Source of the DNA: Antarctobacter albus
GTDB taxonomy: Bacteria > Pseudomonadota > Alphaproteobacteria > Rhodobacterales > Rhodobacteraceae
Length of the DNA: 64,000 nt
Assembly (NCBI RefSeq): GCF_900101505.1
Contig: NZ_FMZI01000010.1
Span: 62,001 to 126,000 of the forward strand
Reading direction: 5' to 3'
The notes under the pieces are model-generated. The model ran no database searches and was not told the origin of the DNA. It saw nothing but the letters and a program-made list of their open reading frames with translations. Numbering within the stretch: the stretch's first letter is position 1; the number at the start of each line of letters is the position of its first letter. A program made the translations under genes and the position numbers. Shown piece after piece: positions 7,420 through 16,560 of the stretch.

Positions 7420-7710
7420 ATGGAACTTTTCATTGCACTGATCTCGGGCGCGGTCGGCGGCAACCTTGCCGGCGGGTTGGTCAAGGGCATCAACCAAGGC
7501 ACGCTGATCAACTCGATAGCGGGTATTGTCGGGGGTGGCCTGGGCAGTACCCTGCTGGGAATGCTGGGCGCGCCAGACGTGGCCGGGCAGGCCGGTGCTG
7601 TGGGTGGGCTGGATATCGGTACGATCATTGGCCAGGTCGCCAGCGGCGGTGTCGGCGGAGGTGTCGTTCTGGCCGTGGTCAGCGCGCTGCGTGGCATGAT
7701 GTCGAAGTAA
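7420..7710 (+). CDS. Small glycine-rich membrane protein
   Basis: A 96-residue, almost wholly hydrophobic protein with many glycines in small-residue spacing (GAVGGNLAGGLVKG, GIVGGGLGSTLLG, GGVGGGVVLAVV). This gives about three possible membrane helices or a glycine-zipper membrane oligomer. The ATG at 7420 is preceded by AGGAAAGGGAG; the GTG two codons earlier would sit on that site. I do not recognise a family and propose no function. It stands alone between smpB and the sulfurtransferase gene, with about 100 bases on each side. Confidence 0.6.
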   Translation: MELFIALISGAVGGNLAGGLVKGINQGTLINSIAGIVGGGLGSTLLGMLGAPDVAGQAGAVGGLDIGTIIGQVASGGVGGGVVLAVVSALRGMMSK

Positions 7711-7825
7711 TGCGCCGGTCTCCGGGGTGGCATTTCCTGCCCCGGAGGACAGATCGCGGCGCGACGCGCTTGCAAGCGGTGGCCCTCTTGCCTAAGCACA
7801 CGGTAATGACCGCTGTGGGGGGCCC

Positions 7826-8686
7826 ATGTTCGCCGACGATCCCAAAACGCTCGTTTCGACCGAGTGGCTGGCCAAACACCTGAACGATCCCGACCTGCGG
7901 ATCCTGGATGCCAGCTGGTACCTGCCCGACATGGGCCGCGATGCCCGTGCCGAATACGACGCCGGACATATTCCCGGCGCCCGGTTTTTCGACATCGACG
8001 AAATTTCGGATGCGCGGTCGGACCTGCCGCACATGGCGCCGCCGCCGGAAAAGTTCATGTCGCGGATGCGCGCGATGGGCGTGGGCGACGGCCACCAGGT
8101 CGTGGTCTACGATGGCGCCGGGATCTTTTCCGCCGCCCGGGTCTGGTGGCTGTTCAAGCTGATGGGCAAAGATGACATCGCCGTGCTGGACGGCGGGTTC
8201 GCCAAGTGGCAGGCCGAGGGCCGCGAGATCGAGGACATGGATCCCATCGTCCGCGACCGGCACATGACCGTGCGCCGCCAGAACCACTTGGTGCGCGACG
8301 TGACCCAGGTGTCCGCCGCCGCCAAGCTGAAGAATACCGAGGTGATCGACGCCCGGTCGCCGTCGCGCTTTGCCGGCGAGGAACCCGAACCGCGCGAAGG
8401 CCTGCGGGCGGGGCATATCCCGGGGTCCAAGAATGTCCATTACCGCAGCCTCCTGACCGAAGACGGCACGTTGAAGGACGCAGATGCGCTGCGTGCGGTC
8501 TTCGTGGCGGCGGGCGTGGACCTGGCCAAGCCCGCGATCACCACCTGCGGGTCGGGTGTGACCGCCGCGATCCTGAGTCTTGCGATGGAACGCATCGGCA
8601 AGAGCGACCATTCGCTATATGACGGGTCCTGGGCGGAATGGGGCGCCTTCCCGACGCTGCCCGTCGCCACGGGACCCGCGGAATAA
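7826..8686 (+). CDS. sseA: 3-mercaptopyruvate sulfurtransferase (two-domain rhodanese)
   Basis: A 286-residue enzyme with an inactive N-terminal rhodanese domain and an active C-terminal one. The catalytic cysteine is C241 in CGSGVT, the loop that marks mercaptopyruvate sulfurtransferases rather than thiosulfate rhodaneses. It moves sulfur from 3-mercaptopyruvate to thiols or cyanide. EYDAGHIPGARFFDID in domain 1 and RAGHIPGSKNVHY in domain 2 are standard rhodanese segments. The aminotransferase gene starts 12 bases later on the same strand. The aminotransferase could supply the keto acid from cysteine, though that link is an inference. Confidence 0.9.
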   Translation: MFADDPKTLVSTEWLAKHLNDPDLRILDASWYLPDMGRDARAEYDAGHIPGARFFDIDEISDARSDLPHMAPPPEKFMSRMRAMGVGDGHQVVVYDGAGIFSAARVWWLFKLMGKDDIAVLDGGFAKWQAEGREIEDMDPIVRDRHMTVRRQNHLVRDVTQVSAAAKLKNTEVIDARSPSRFAGEEPEPREGLRAGHIPGSKNVHYRSLLTEDGTLKDADALRAVFVAAGVDLAKPAITTCGSGVTAAILSLAMERIGKSDHSLYDGSWAEWGAFPTLPVATGPAE

Positions 8687-8698
8687 CCGGAGACAGAG

Positions 8699-9883
8699 AT
8701 GTTCGAGACGATCAAGGAACAACCCGCCGACAAGATCCTGATGCTGATGCAGGCCTTCCGCGAGGACCCGCGCGAGGACAAGATCGACCTCGGTGTCGGC
8801 GTCTACAAGGACGCCGATGGCAACACGCCGATCATGCGGGCGATCAAGGCCGCCGAAAAGCAGCTTTGGGAAGACGAACAGACCAAGGCCTATACCGGGC
8901 TTGCCGGCGATCCGGGTTTTGCCGACGTCATGGTGGCGCTGGTGCTGGGCGATGCGGTCGCGCGTGAGAACGTGGCCGCGGCGGCGACGCCGGGCGGCAC
9001 AGGCGCGGTTCGCCAGGCCTTTGACATGGCGCGCATGGCCAACCCGAACGTCCGCGTCTTTGTCAGCGATCCGACCTGGCCCAACCACCTGTCGATCCTC
9101 AAGCACATGGGGATCGAGACGGTCATGTACCGCTATTTCGACAATGAAAGCGGCGGCGTGAACTTCGACGGCATGATGGCCGACCTCGCGCAGGCGGGCA
9201 AAGGCGACATCGTGCTGGTGCACGGCTGCTGTCACAACCCGACCGGCGCGAACCTGAACGCGACCGAGTGGAAGGCCCTGATCGACCTCCTGAACAAGAC
9301 CGGCGCCACGCCGATGGTGGACCTGGCCTACCAGGGGTTCGGCGACGGGCTGGACGCGGATGCGCAAGCGGTGCGCATGGTGGCCTCCTCGGTGCCGGAA
9401 TGCCTGATCGCGGCCTCCTGTTCGAAAAACTTCGGTATCTACCGCGAGCGCACCGGCCTGTTGATGGCCGTGGCGCAGGACGGCGGCGCGAAGAAGCTGA
9501 ACCAGGGCACGCTGAACTATCTCAACCGGCAGAACTTTTCATTCCCGCCGGACCACGGCGCGCGGCTGGTGACCTATGTCCTGAGCGACGATGCGCTGAA
9601 GGCCGAGTGGCAGGCGGAACTGGAAGAGATGCGCACCGGCATGCTGGCCCTGCGCGAGCAACTGGCGGGCGAATTGCAGCGCCTGTCGGGGTCGGACCGG
9701 TTCGGCTTTCTCGCGCAGCACCGCGGCATGTTTTCGCGCCTGGGCGCCACGCCTGAACAGGTCGAGACCCTGCGCCGGGATCACGGCGTCTACATGGTGG
9801 GCGATTCGCGCATGAACATCGCGGGTCTGAACGCGAAGACCGTGCCGCTGCTGGCCGAGGCCATCGTGAAATCCGGCGTCTGA
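8699..9883 (+). CDS. tyrB: Aromatic amino acid / aspartate aminotransferase (class I)
   Basis: A 394-residue PLP enzyme of the AspC/TyrB group. K243 in SCSKNFGIYRERTG is the Schiff-base lysine, GCCHNPTGAN carries the conserved Asn-Pro, and DLAYQGFGDG holds the PLP-pyridine aspartate and tyrosine. The N-terminal DKIDLGVGVYKD and C-terminal SRMNIAGLN arginine are typical. It exchanges the amino group between aromatic amino acids or aspartate and 2-oxoglutarate. GGAG lies just before the start. It is probably co-transcribed with sseA and is followed by a strong terminator. Aspartate and aromatic preference cannot be separated by eye. Confidence 0.9.
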   Translation: MFETIKEQPADKILMLMQAFREDPREDKIDLGVGVYKDADGNTPIMRAIKAAEKQLWEDEQTKAYTGLAGDPGFADVMVALVLGDAVARENVAAAATPGGTGAVRQAFDMARMANPNVRVFVSDPTWPNHLSILKHMGIETVMYRYFDNESGGVNFDGMMADLAQAGKGDIVLVHGCCHNPTGANLNATEWKALIDLLNKTGATPMVDLAYQGFGDGLDADAQAVRMVASSVPECLIAASCSKNFGIYRERTGLLMAVAQDGGAKKLNQGTLNYLNRQNFSFPPDHGARLVTYVLSDDALKAEWQAELEEMRTGMLALREQLAGELQRLSGSDRFGFLAQHRGMFSRLGATPEQVETLRRDHGVYMVGDSRMNIAGLNAKTVPLLAEAIVKSGV

Positions 9884-9892
9884 ATTAATTGA

Positions 9893-9919
9893 GCGGGCCC
9901 TTCGGGGCCCGCGCTTTGT
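9893..9919 (+). terminator. Rho-independent terminator after tyrB
   Basis: GCGGGCCC (9893-9900), loop TTCG, GGGCCCGC (9905-9912), then GCTTTGT. An 8-bp perfect GC stem with a stable UUCG-type loop. Confidence 0.8.
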
Positions 9920-9966
9920 ATCTCGTCGGTCCGCCTCCGGCTCCCTCCTCGGGGTGCCTCCGGCGG

Positions 9967-9989
9967 GGAGTATTTCCGCCAAGAAGAAG
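9967..9989 (+). repeat. Dispersed intergenic motif, copy 2
   Basis: GGAGTATTTC followed by CGCCAAGAAGAAG, about 55 bases upstream of the DnaE2-type gene and reading the same way. Confidence 0.7.
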
Positions 9990-10044
9990 CATGGGGTCCG
10001 GGCAGCGTTCTGCGGACTCGAAATGAGAACAAAGGGGGAATATA

Positions 10045-13000
10045 TTGCCCCGCATGTTCGCCGAGCTTTGCATCACCTCGAACTTCTCCTTTCTCACCGG
10101 GGCCTCGCACCCGGAGGAGTACATGGAGCGTGCGGCACTTGCGGGGGTGTCTGTCATTGCCCTGGCGGATGTGAATTCGGTTGCGGGAATCGTGCGGGCG
10201 CATAGCGCGGGGCGCGAGATCGCGCGGCAGGTGGCGGAGCTGGAGCGGCTGGAGACAGAGGGCGGGGTGATCGGCCCGCCGGCGCCGCCGGGTCTGCCTG
10301 TGCCGCCGCGTGCGCCGGTGCGCAACGTGCCCCGGCTGATCCCGGCGGCGCGGCTGGTCTTTACCGAAGGTGTGGAGATGGTGGCGCTGGCGGGGTCGCG
10401 CGTGGGCTGGGGGCATTTGTGCCGGATGCTGAGCGCCGGTCGGCTGCGGGCGGAAAAAGGCGCCTGTCACCTGCACCTGTCGGATCTGCCGGAGGGCGTG
10501 GAGGGGCTGGAGTTCATCCTCCTGGCGCCGGACCGGGTTGGGGCGGGCTGGTGCGGCCATGTGGCGGCGCTGGTGCGGGGGCAGGGCGCGCGGATGCACC
10601 TGGCACTGGCGCCGCGCTATGATGGCGAGGATGCGCGCCGGTTCGACCGGCTGGCGGCGCTGGCGACGGAGCTGGGCCTACCCACCGTGGCCACGGCGGC
10701 ACCCGTCATGCACCACGGACGGCGGCGGCGGCTGGCGGATGTGCTGACGGCGATCCGCAGCGGGGTCCGCGTGGATCAACTAGGCCGGGCGGCGCTGGCC
10801 AACGGTGAACAGCGGCTGCGCTCGGAAGGCGAGATGCGCCGCCTGCTGGGTCCACATGCGCAGGCGGTGGACCGGGCTGCCGCGTTGGCGGCGCGCTGTG
10901 CCTTCGACATCGCGTCCCTGCGGTACGAGTACCCGTCGGAGATCGCGCAGGGAGAGACCGCGCAGGCGCGGCTGGCGCGGTTGGCGCATGAGGGGCTGGC
11001 CTGGCGCTATCCGCAGGGGGCGCCGGAGAAGGTGCAGAAGATGCTGGCGCATGAGCTGGATCTGATCTCGCGGCTGAACTACGAGCCCTATTTCCTGACT
11101 GTCCGGGACATCGTCGCTTTTGCCCGGTCGCGCGGGATCCTCTGCCAGGGGCGCGGCTCCGCGGCCAATTCCATCACCTGCTATTGCCTGGGCGTGACCT
11201 CTGTCAGCCCCGAGGTGGGGACGATGGTGTTCGAGCGTTTCGTGTCCGAGGCGCGGGACGAACCGCCCGATATCGATGTGGATTTCGAACACGAGCGCCG
11301 TGAGGAGGTGATCCAGCACATCTACGAGACCTACGGACGCCACCGCGCGGGTCTTTGTGCCACGGTGATCCATTACCGGGGGAAGCGCGCCATCCGCGAG
11401 GTCGGCGCCGCGATGGGGCTGAGCCAGGACACGATCGGGGCGCTGTCGTCACAGCTCTGGGGGTTCTTCTCCGCGCAGGGGCTGGAACGGCAGCGGATGC
11501 GGGAAATCGGGCTGGACCCGGACGACCGCCGCCTGATGCTGACGATGGAGCTGATCCACGAGATCATCGGCTTTCCCCGCCACCTCAGCCAGCATGTCGG
11601 CGGTTTCGTCATCACCGAGGGGCGGCTGGACGAACTTGTGCCGGTGGAAAACGCCGCGATGGAGGGGCGGACCGTCATCTGCTGGGACAAGGATGACATC
11701 GACGCTCTGGGCATCCTCAAGGTCGATGTGCTCTCGCTCGGGATGTTGACCTGCATCCGCAAGGCCTTTGACCTGGTGGCGCGTCACCACGGGGCGCGGC
11801 ACACGCTGGCCACCCTGCCGCCCGAGGATGGCGCGGTCTATGACATGCTGTGCAGGGCCGACAGCGTGGGCGTCTTCCAGGTCGAGAGCCGGGCGCAGAT
11901 GAATTTCCTGCCCCGGATGCGGCCGCGCACCTTCTATGACCTGGTGATCGAGGTGGCGATCATCCGCCCCGGCCCGATCCAGGGCGACATGGTGCACCCC
12001 TACATCCGCCGTCGCAACGGCGAGGAAAAGGTGCAATTCCCCTCGGACGAGTTGGGCGAGGTGCTGGGCAAGACGCTGGGCGTGCCGTTGTTCCAGGAAC
12101 AGGCCATGCAGATCGCCATCACCGGCGCGGGCTTCACCCCCGAACAGGCGGACCGCCTGCGCCGCTCGCTGGCCACCTTCAAGAAACACGGCAATGTCAG
12201 CGAGTTTCGCAGCCTGTTCCTGCGCGGCATGGCGCAAAAGGGCTATGACCGGGCGTTTGCCGAACGCTGCTTTTCCCAGATCGAGGGGTTCGGATCCTAT
12301 GGTTTTCCCGAAAGCCATGCCGCCAGCTTTGCGCTGCTGGTCTATGCCTCGGCCTGGCTGAAATGCCATCACCCGGGGATCTTTGCCTGCGCGCTGCTGA
12401 ATGCGCAGCCGATGGGGTTCTATGCGCCGGCCCAGATCGTGCGGGATGCGCGCGAACACGGGGTGATGGTGCGGCCGGTCTGCGTCAATGCCAGCTACTG
12501 GGACAATGTGATGGAGCCGGACGGCAAGGGCGGGCTGGCGCTGCGGCTGGGCTTTCGCCAGATCAAGGGACTGGCCGAGGAAGAGGCCACCTGGCTGACC
12601 CATGCGCGGGGCAACGGCTACATGCAGGTGGCCGATGTCTGGCGCCGGGCCGGGTTGGCGCCCGCGGTGCTGGAACGGCTGGCGGAGGCGGATGCCTTTG
12701 CCGCCCTTGGCCTTTCGCGGCGCGAGGCGCTGTGGCAGGCCAAGGCGCTGAAGACGGGCGGGGAGCTGCCGCTCTTCTCGCGGGATCTGGACGGCGAGGC
12801 CATTGCCGAGGTGGCGGCTTGCCTGCCGCAGATGACGGAAGGCGAACAGGTGGTCGAGGATTACGTCGCCATGCGCCTGTCCCTGCGGGCGCATCCGGTG
12901 GCGCTGTTGCGGCACATCCTGACGCCCGGGGCGGGGCAGGGGGTGGCGCCTGCGACGGATCGAGGTCCGGCAGAGCTGCGCGCGGACCTGGCGCGCGCCG

Positions 13001-13047
13001 GGCGGCGCCACCCAAGGGACTTGCCCAGCCCGGTGAAACGGGAGTGA
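10045..13047 (+). CDS. dnaE2: Error-prone DNA polymerase DnaE2 (ImuC), lacking the usual C-terminal region
   Basis: A 1000-residue C-family polymerase. The N-terminal PHP domain begins FAELCITSNFSFLTGASHP. The palm has PDIDVDFEHERR (near residue 408) and LKVDVLSLGML (near 560), which hold the catalytic aspartates, and FGSYGFPESHAASFA is a DnaE2/DnaE landmark. It normally works in SOS mutagenesis with ImuA and ImuB. After AMRLSLRAHPVALLR about 40 low-complexity Pro/Arg/Gly residues lead to a stop. The OB-fold domain and Arg-rich end expected there are absent in all frames before the next gene. imuA and imuB are not adjacent. The TTG at 10045 is chosen since GGGGG lies 7 bases upstream. Confidence 0.9.
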   Translation: MPRMFAELCITSNFSFLTGASHPEEYMERAALAGVSVIALADVNSVAGIVRAHSAGREIARQVAELERLETEGGVIGPPAPPGLPVPPRAPVRNVPRLIPAARLVFTEGVEMVALAGSRVGWGHLCRMLSAGRLRAEKGACHLHLSDLPEGVEGLEFILLAPDRVGAGWCGHVAALVRGQGARMHLALAPRYDGEDARRFDRLAALATELGLPTVATAAPVMHHGRRRRLADVLTAIRSGVRVDQLGRAALANGEQRLRSEGEMRRLLGPHAQAVDRAAALAARCAFDIASLRYEYPSEIAQGETAQARLARLAHEGLAWRYPQGAPEKVQKMLAHELDLISRLNYEPYFLTVRDIVAFARSRGILCQGRGSAANSITCYCLGVTSVSPEVGTMVFERFVSEARDEPPDIDVDFEHERREEVIQHIYETYGRHRAGLCATVIHYRGKRAIREVGAAMGLSQDTIGALSSQLWGFFSAQGLERQRMREIGLDPDDRRLMLTMELIHEIIGFPRHLSQHVGGFVITEGRLDELVPVENAAMEGRTVICWDKDDIDALGILKVDVLSLGMLTCIRKAFDLVARHHGARHTLATLPPEDGAVYDMLCRADSVGVFQVESRAQMNFLPRMRPRTFYDLVIEVAIIRPGPIQGDMVHPYIRRRNGEEKVQFPSDELGEVLGKTLGVPLFQEQAMQIAITGAGFTPEQADRLRRSLATFKKHGNVSEFRSLFLRGMAQKGYDRAFAERCFSQIEGFGSYGFPESHAASFALLVYASAWLKCHHPGIFACALLNAQPMGFYAPAQIVRDAREHGVMVRPVCVNASYWDNVMEPDGKGGLALRLGFRQIKGLAEEEATWLTHARGNGYMQVADVWRRAGLAPAVLERLAEADAFAALGLSRREALWQAKALKTGGELPLFSRDLDGEAIAEVAACLPQMTEGEQVVEDYVAMRLSLRAHPVALLRHILTPGAGQGVAPATDRGPAELRADLARAGRRHPRDLPSPVKRE

Positions 13048-13071
13048 CAGGGCCCCTGAGGGTGGAAAGGC

Positions 13072-14556
13072 TCAGCCGCTGATGCCCTGGATCACCAGGA
13101 ACAGGCCCGCGGACAACGCCGCGGCGGCGGGCACGGTGATGACCCAGGCCGCCACGATGGTCATGAAGTGCGACCGCCGCACCAGCTTGCGGCGGCGGCG
13201 TTCCTCGGGCGCAAGGGCCGGCAGGCCGGTGATCGCGCTCTTGGATTTCCGCATCCGCCGCTCGGTGTCCCATTCGCGGAAGAACCCGACGCCAAAGACC
13301 CCGCCCACGGCGATATGGGTCGAGCTGACCGGCAGGCCCAGCCAGCTGGCCACGATCACCGTGATCGCCGCCGAAAGCGCCACGCAATAGGCCCTCATCG
13401 GGTTCAGCTTGGTGATCTGGTTGCCCACCATGCGGATCAGCTTCGGCCCGAAGAGGAACAGGCCAAAGGAAATCCCCAGCGCGCCGATCACCATGACCCA
13501 CAGCGGGATTTCCACCGCGTGGGTGAAATCGCCGGTCGACGAGGCCTGTACGATGGCGGCCAGCGGGCCGACCGCGTTGGCCACGTCATTGGCCCCATGC
13601 GCAAAGCTGAGCAGCGCCGCCGAAACGATCAGCGGGATGCCGAACAGCACCTTGAGAGACTTGTTCCGGTTTTCCAGGTTGGCCGATTGCCTGCGGACCA
13701 CCGGGATCATGATCAGCCAGGCGATCACGGCCACCCCGACGCCGATCATCAGGGCGCTGCCCAGCTCGATCTTGACGATCTTCTTGAGGCCCTTGACCGC
13801 AAGGTACGAGGCAAAGGCCCCTGCCATGATGCCGACGAGGACCGGCACCCATTTGCGCGCGGCGGCGATCTTGTCGTCGCGGTAGATGATGTTGGCCTTG
13901 ATGAACCACAGGAACCCGGCGGCGATCAGCCCGCCCAGCAGGGGAGAGATCACCCAGCTGGCGGCAATGGCGCTCATCTGGCCCCAGCTGACGGCGGCAA
14001 AACCTGCCGCCGCGATCCCGGCGCCCATGACGCCGCCCACGACCGAATGCGTGGTCGAGACAGGTGCCCCGATCCATGTCGCCAGGTTCACCCAGAGCGC
14101 CGAGGCCAGCAGCGCCGCCATCATGGCAGAGATGAAAGCCCCGGAGGTGCCCAGGCTTTCCGGCGCGATGATGCCCTTGGCGATGGTCGATACCACGTCG
14201 CCCCCGGCCAGCAGGGCGCCGGCGCTTTCAAAGACCGCGGCGATCACGATGGCCGCGCCCATCGACATGGCATTGGCGCCCACGGCGGGTCCCATGTTGT
14301 TCGCCACATCGTTGGCACCGATGTTCAGCGCCATGTAGGCGCCAAAGGCGGCGGCCACGACAACGATGAAGGTGTTGTTGGTCTGCCCGAAGACAAGCGC
14401 CGCGACCAGTCCCGCGAACACCACGAAGATCAGCGCGATTCCAAAGCCCATCATCGGGCGGCTGACATAGGCCGTGGCCTGTTCCAGAGTCGAAAGCCGG
14501 CCCAGGTCGCGGTCTAGCGTCTCCAGGTGACTTGGATCCAGGTGTTCGTCCGACAT
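13072..14556 (-). CDS. pitA: Inorganic phosphate transporter, PiT family
   Basis: A 494-residue inner-membrane protein with about eleven hydrophobic helices. The two PiT signature copies are visible, NIGANDVANNMGP in the first half and AHGANDVANAVGP in the second, each followed later by a G-PVSTTH segment. These carriers take up phosphate as a neutral metal-phosphate complex with protons or sodium. The N-terminal 35 residues are hydrophilic and cytoplasmic, and a long basic loop ([11 protein letters not shown]) precedes the last helix. GGGGGG lies before the ATG. No PhoU-like gene is adjacent. It converges with dnaE2, with 24 bases between the stops. Confidence 0.95.
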   Translation of the reverse strand: MSDEHLDPSHLETLDRDLGRLSTLEQATAYVSRPMMGFGIALIFVVFAGLVAALVFGQTNNTFIVVVAAAFGAYMALNIGANDVANNMGPAVGANAMSMGAAIVIAAVFESAGALLAGGDVVSTIAKGIIAPESLGTSGAFISAMMAALLASALWVNLATWIGAPVSTTHSVVGGVMGAGIAAAGFAAVSWGQMSAIAASWVISPLLGGLIAAGFLWFIKANIIYRDDKIAAARKWVPVLVGIMAGAFASYLAVKGLKKIVKIELGSALMIGVGVAVIAWLIMIPVVRRQSANLENRNKSLKVLFGIPLIVSAALLSFAHGANDVANAVGPLAAIVQASSTGDFTHAVEIPLWVMVIGALGISFGLFLFGPKLIRMVGNQITKLNPMRAYCVALSAAITVIVASWLGLPVSSTHIAVGGVFGVGFFREWDTERRMRKSKSAITGLPALAPEERRRRKLVRRSHFMTIVAAWVITVPAAAALSAGLFLVIQGISG

Positions 14557-14628
14557 GCATTTCCCCCCGTTTGGCCGGGGGGCCTATGTCAAATGCGGCC
14601 TCGGAGCAAGATCAACACGGTTGCAGGG

Positions 14629-15138
14629 TCAATTGTCCCCGAAATCGAGGAGAATTTGCCTCAGTCCCGGCTCGTCGACCATTCCTGCTGCCTCAGTTGG
14701 CGTGACCCAGCGGCGCACTCTTTCACGGGCTTCGGGGAACCGATCCTCCAGCGACCGGACCTCGACCGGAAAGACCAGCATCTCGACGGTGACCGGCAGG
14801 CCCGAATTCTTGATCTTGTCGTAGACATAGGTGCCGATGGGGCGCTCTGCCGTCCGGCCCGGGCGCACCCCGGCTTCTTCCCAGGCTTCCACGACGGCGG
14901 CCTCGCTGGCGTTCTTGCCGCGCATCAGCCAGCCCTTGGGGATGACCCAGCGCCCGGTGCCGCGGCTGGTGATCAAAAGGACGCGTTTGTGACCGTCGTC
15001 GATGCGGTAACACAGGGCAGCCGTCTGCAATTGCCGGGGCCGTTGCAGCATCGGCAGCGCGAATTCCGCGCCGGTTTTCCTGATCAAGGAAAAGAGTTTC
15101 CTTATGATTCCGCCTCGAATGGTCGACCCTGCTGTCAC
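14629..15138 (-). CDS. Nudix hydrolase
   Basis: A 169-residue single-domain Nudix protein. The box reads GKNASEAAVVEAWEEAGV: the metal-binding EEAG core is intact, but the usual arginine of the RExxEE motif is Val, as in the subgroup that hydrolyses diphosphoinositol polyphosphates and diadenosine polyphosphates. RWVIPKGWLMRG before the box is typical of that subgroup. The substrate is therefore likely a nucleoside or inositol polyphosphate, by inference. It lies downstream of the methyltransferase gene on the same strand, separated by about 190 bases in which I see no gene. Confidence 0.85.
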   Translation of the reverse strand: MTAGSTIRGGIIRKLFSLIRKTGAEFALPMLQRPRQLQTAALCYRIDDGHKRVLLITSRGTGRWVIPKGWLMRGKNASEAAVVEAWEEAGVRPGRTAERPIGTYVYDKIKNSGLPVTVEMLVFPVEVRSLEDRFPEARERVRRWVTPTEAAGMVDEPGLRQILLDFGDN

Positions 15139-15332
15139 GTAGTCCTGCCTCGTCCCGTTGCCCTATTGCCGAAAGATCGCGCACAATAGGCAACGGTTGG
15201 CCTTTACGCAAATACCCCTGATATCCGGTGACTGTCCTGTTTCCCGGCTCGACAGACTATCTGGGGTGCTCAGGGGCACAAGTCAAATCCCGTTCCCGTA
15301 ACCGGATGCCCGGGTTGCAGGGAAATGCGCGG

Positions 15333-15944
15333 TCAGACCGCGCGGGCCACGACCAGCCAGTTGGGCAGCTTTTTCGGATAGCCTCCGCTTTCCACCACCT
15401 CGAAACCGGCCGCGCGCAGTTCGTCCTCGATCTGGCCGGGCCGCAGCGAATGGACGGGGCCGGGCGCCTTGCCGACCTTCTGGAGCGCCCAGATCAGCGG
15501 CCGGAACCAGGGTTTGCCACCCAGGCAGGGCGTCTTGGAGATGAACAGCCCGCCCTCGGGCAACAGGCCGCGCACATGGGTCAGAACCGCCGCCCTGTCC
15601 GCGACCAGGTGCAAAAGGTTGAAGGCAAGCACCGCGTCGAAGGGCTGCCCGGCCCCGGCACTTTCCGCGGGAGCAGTGGCAAAGCTGACATTCGGCACCT
15701 GCGCGGCCTTTTCGTTCGCGATGCGTACCATCTCTCCGGAGACGTCGGTGCCCAGGATCTGCCCCGCATTCCCGGCCAGCTTCAGCGCCGTCGTGCCGGT
15801 GCCACAGCCGATTTCCAACACGTTCATATCCGGACGCAGCCAATGCCGCACCCGGTCCAGCGTGGCCTCGTAGGCCTCGGTGTTGCCAATGGGCTGCTTG
15901 GCGTATTTCTCTGCAATCCCGTCCCAGAATGCCTCTGGTGTCAT
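15333..15944 (-). CDS. Class I SAM-dependent methyltransferase
   Basis: A 203-residue Rossmann-fold methyltransferase. Motif I is VLEIGCGTGTTALKLAG and motif II ILGTDVSGEMV; FDAVLAFNLLHLV is the motif IV region, and GGLFISKTPCLG follows. The pattern is like small-molecule methyltransferases of the UbiE/SmtA kind, but the substrate cannot be stated. The ATG at 15944 (MTPEAFW) begins the conserved domain; the longer frame to 16040 adds non-conserved residues and runs into the terminator of msrA. It is a separate transcription unit from msrBA. Confidence 0.8.
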   Translation of the reverse strand: MTPEAFWDGIAEKYAKQPIGNTEAYEATLDRVRHWLRPDMNVLEIGCGTGTTALKLAGNAGQILGTDVSGEMVRIANEKAAQVPNVSFATAPAESAGAGQPFDAVLAFNLLHLVADRAAVLTHVRGLLPEGGLFISKTPCLGGKPWFRPLIWALQKVGKAPGPVHSLRPGQIEDELRAAGFEVVESGGYPKKLPNWLVVARAV

Positions 15945-16011
15945 GTCGGTTCTCCAATCTCCTGAGCTTTCCCGCATATAGGCGGAGGGCCGGAGAATAG
16001 GGATTGCCCAA

Positions 16012-16047
16012 TGTGGCAAGGAAGCCATGCGCAAACGCATGGCTTCC
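16012..16047 (-). terminator. Hairpin terminator after msrB-msrA
   Basis: GGAAGCCATGCG (16020-16031), loop CAAA, CGCATGGCTTCC (16036-16047): a perfect 12-bp stem just beyond the msrA stop. On the minus strand it is followed by TTGCCACATT, a weak T run. Confidence 0.65.
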
Positions 16048-16053
16048 CCGGTG

Positions 16054-16560
16054 TCATTCCGCTGCGTCGCGCTTGGGCAGCACCCAGTCGGCGCGCGGGA
16101 AATGGCAGGTATACCCGCCCGGATAACGTTGCAGGTAATCCTGGTGCTCGGGCTCCGCTTCCCAGAAATCGCCCACGGGTTCCACCTCGGTCACCACCTT
16201 GCCGGGCCAGAGCCCGCTGGCCTCGACGTCGGCGATGGTGTCCAGCGCGCATTGCCGTTGGTCCTCGTCGACATAGTAGATGGCCGAGCGATAGCTCATG
16301 CCCATGTCATTGCCCTGCCGGTTCAGCGTGGTCGGGTCGTGGATCTGGAAAAAGAACTCCAGTAGCTGCCGGTAGGAAATCTTTGCCGGATCGAACAGGA
16401 TCTCGATCCCCTCGGCATGGGTGCCGTGGTTGCGATAGGTGGCATTGGCAACGTCACCGCCGGTATAGCCCACGCGGGTCTTCTCGACCCCGGGCAGCTT
16501 GCGGATCAGCTCTTCCATGCCCCAGAAGCAGCCTCCGGCCAGAACAGCACGGTCTGTCAT
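16054..16560 (-). CDS. msrA: Peptide-methionine (S)-S-oxide reductase MsrA
   Basis: A 168-residue cytoplasmic repair enzyme that reduces the S form of methionine sulfoxide with thioredoxin. The active-site GGCFWGME is close to the N-terminus, and [34 protein letters not shown] and YRSAIYY are all family signatures. A recycling cysteine is likely in DQRQCAL or YTCHF. The start overlaps the msrB stop by four bases (ATGA), so the two reductases, which handle the two sulfoxide stereoisomers, are translated together. Confidence 0.97.
   Translation of the reverse strand: MTDRAVLAGGCFWGMEELIRKLPGVEKTRVGYTGGDVANATYRNHGTHAEGIEILFDPAKISYRQLLEFFFQIHDPTTLNRQGNDMGMSYRSAIYYVDEDQRQCALDTIADVEASGLWPGKVVTEVEPVGDFWEAEPEHQDYLQRYPGGYTCHFPRADWVLPKRDAAE

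Noticed and set aside
14629-15138. Broken Nudix box
   Set aside because: Only the arginine of the motif is changed; the metal-binding EEAG core is intact and the variation is normal for this subgroup.
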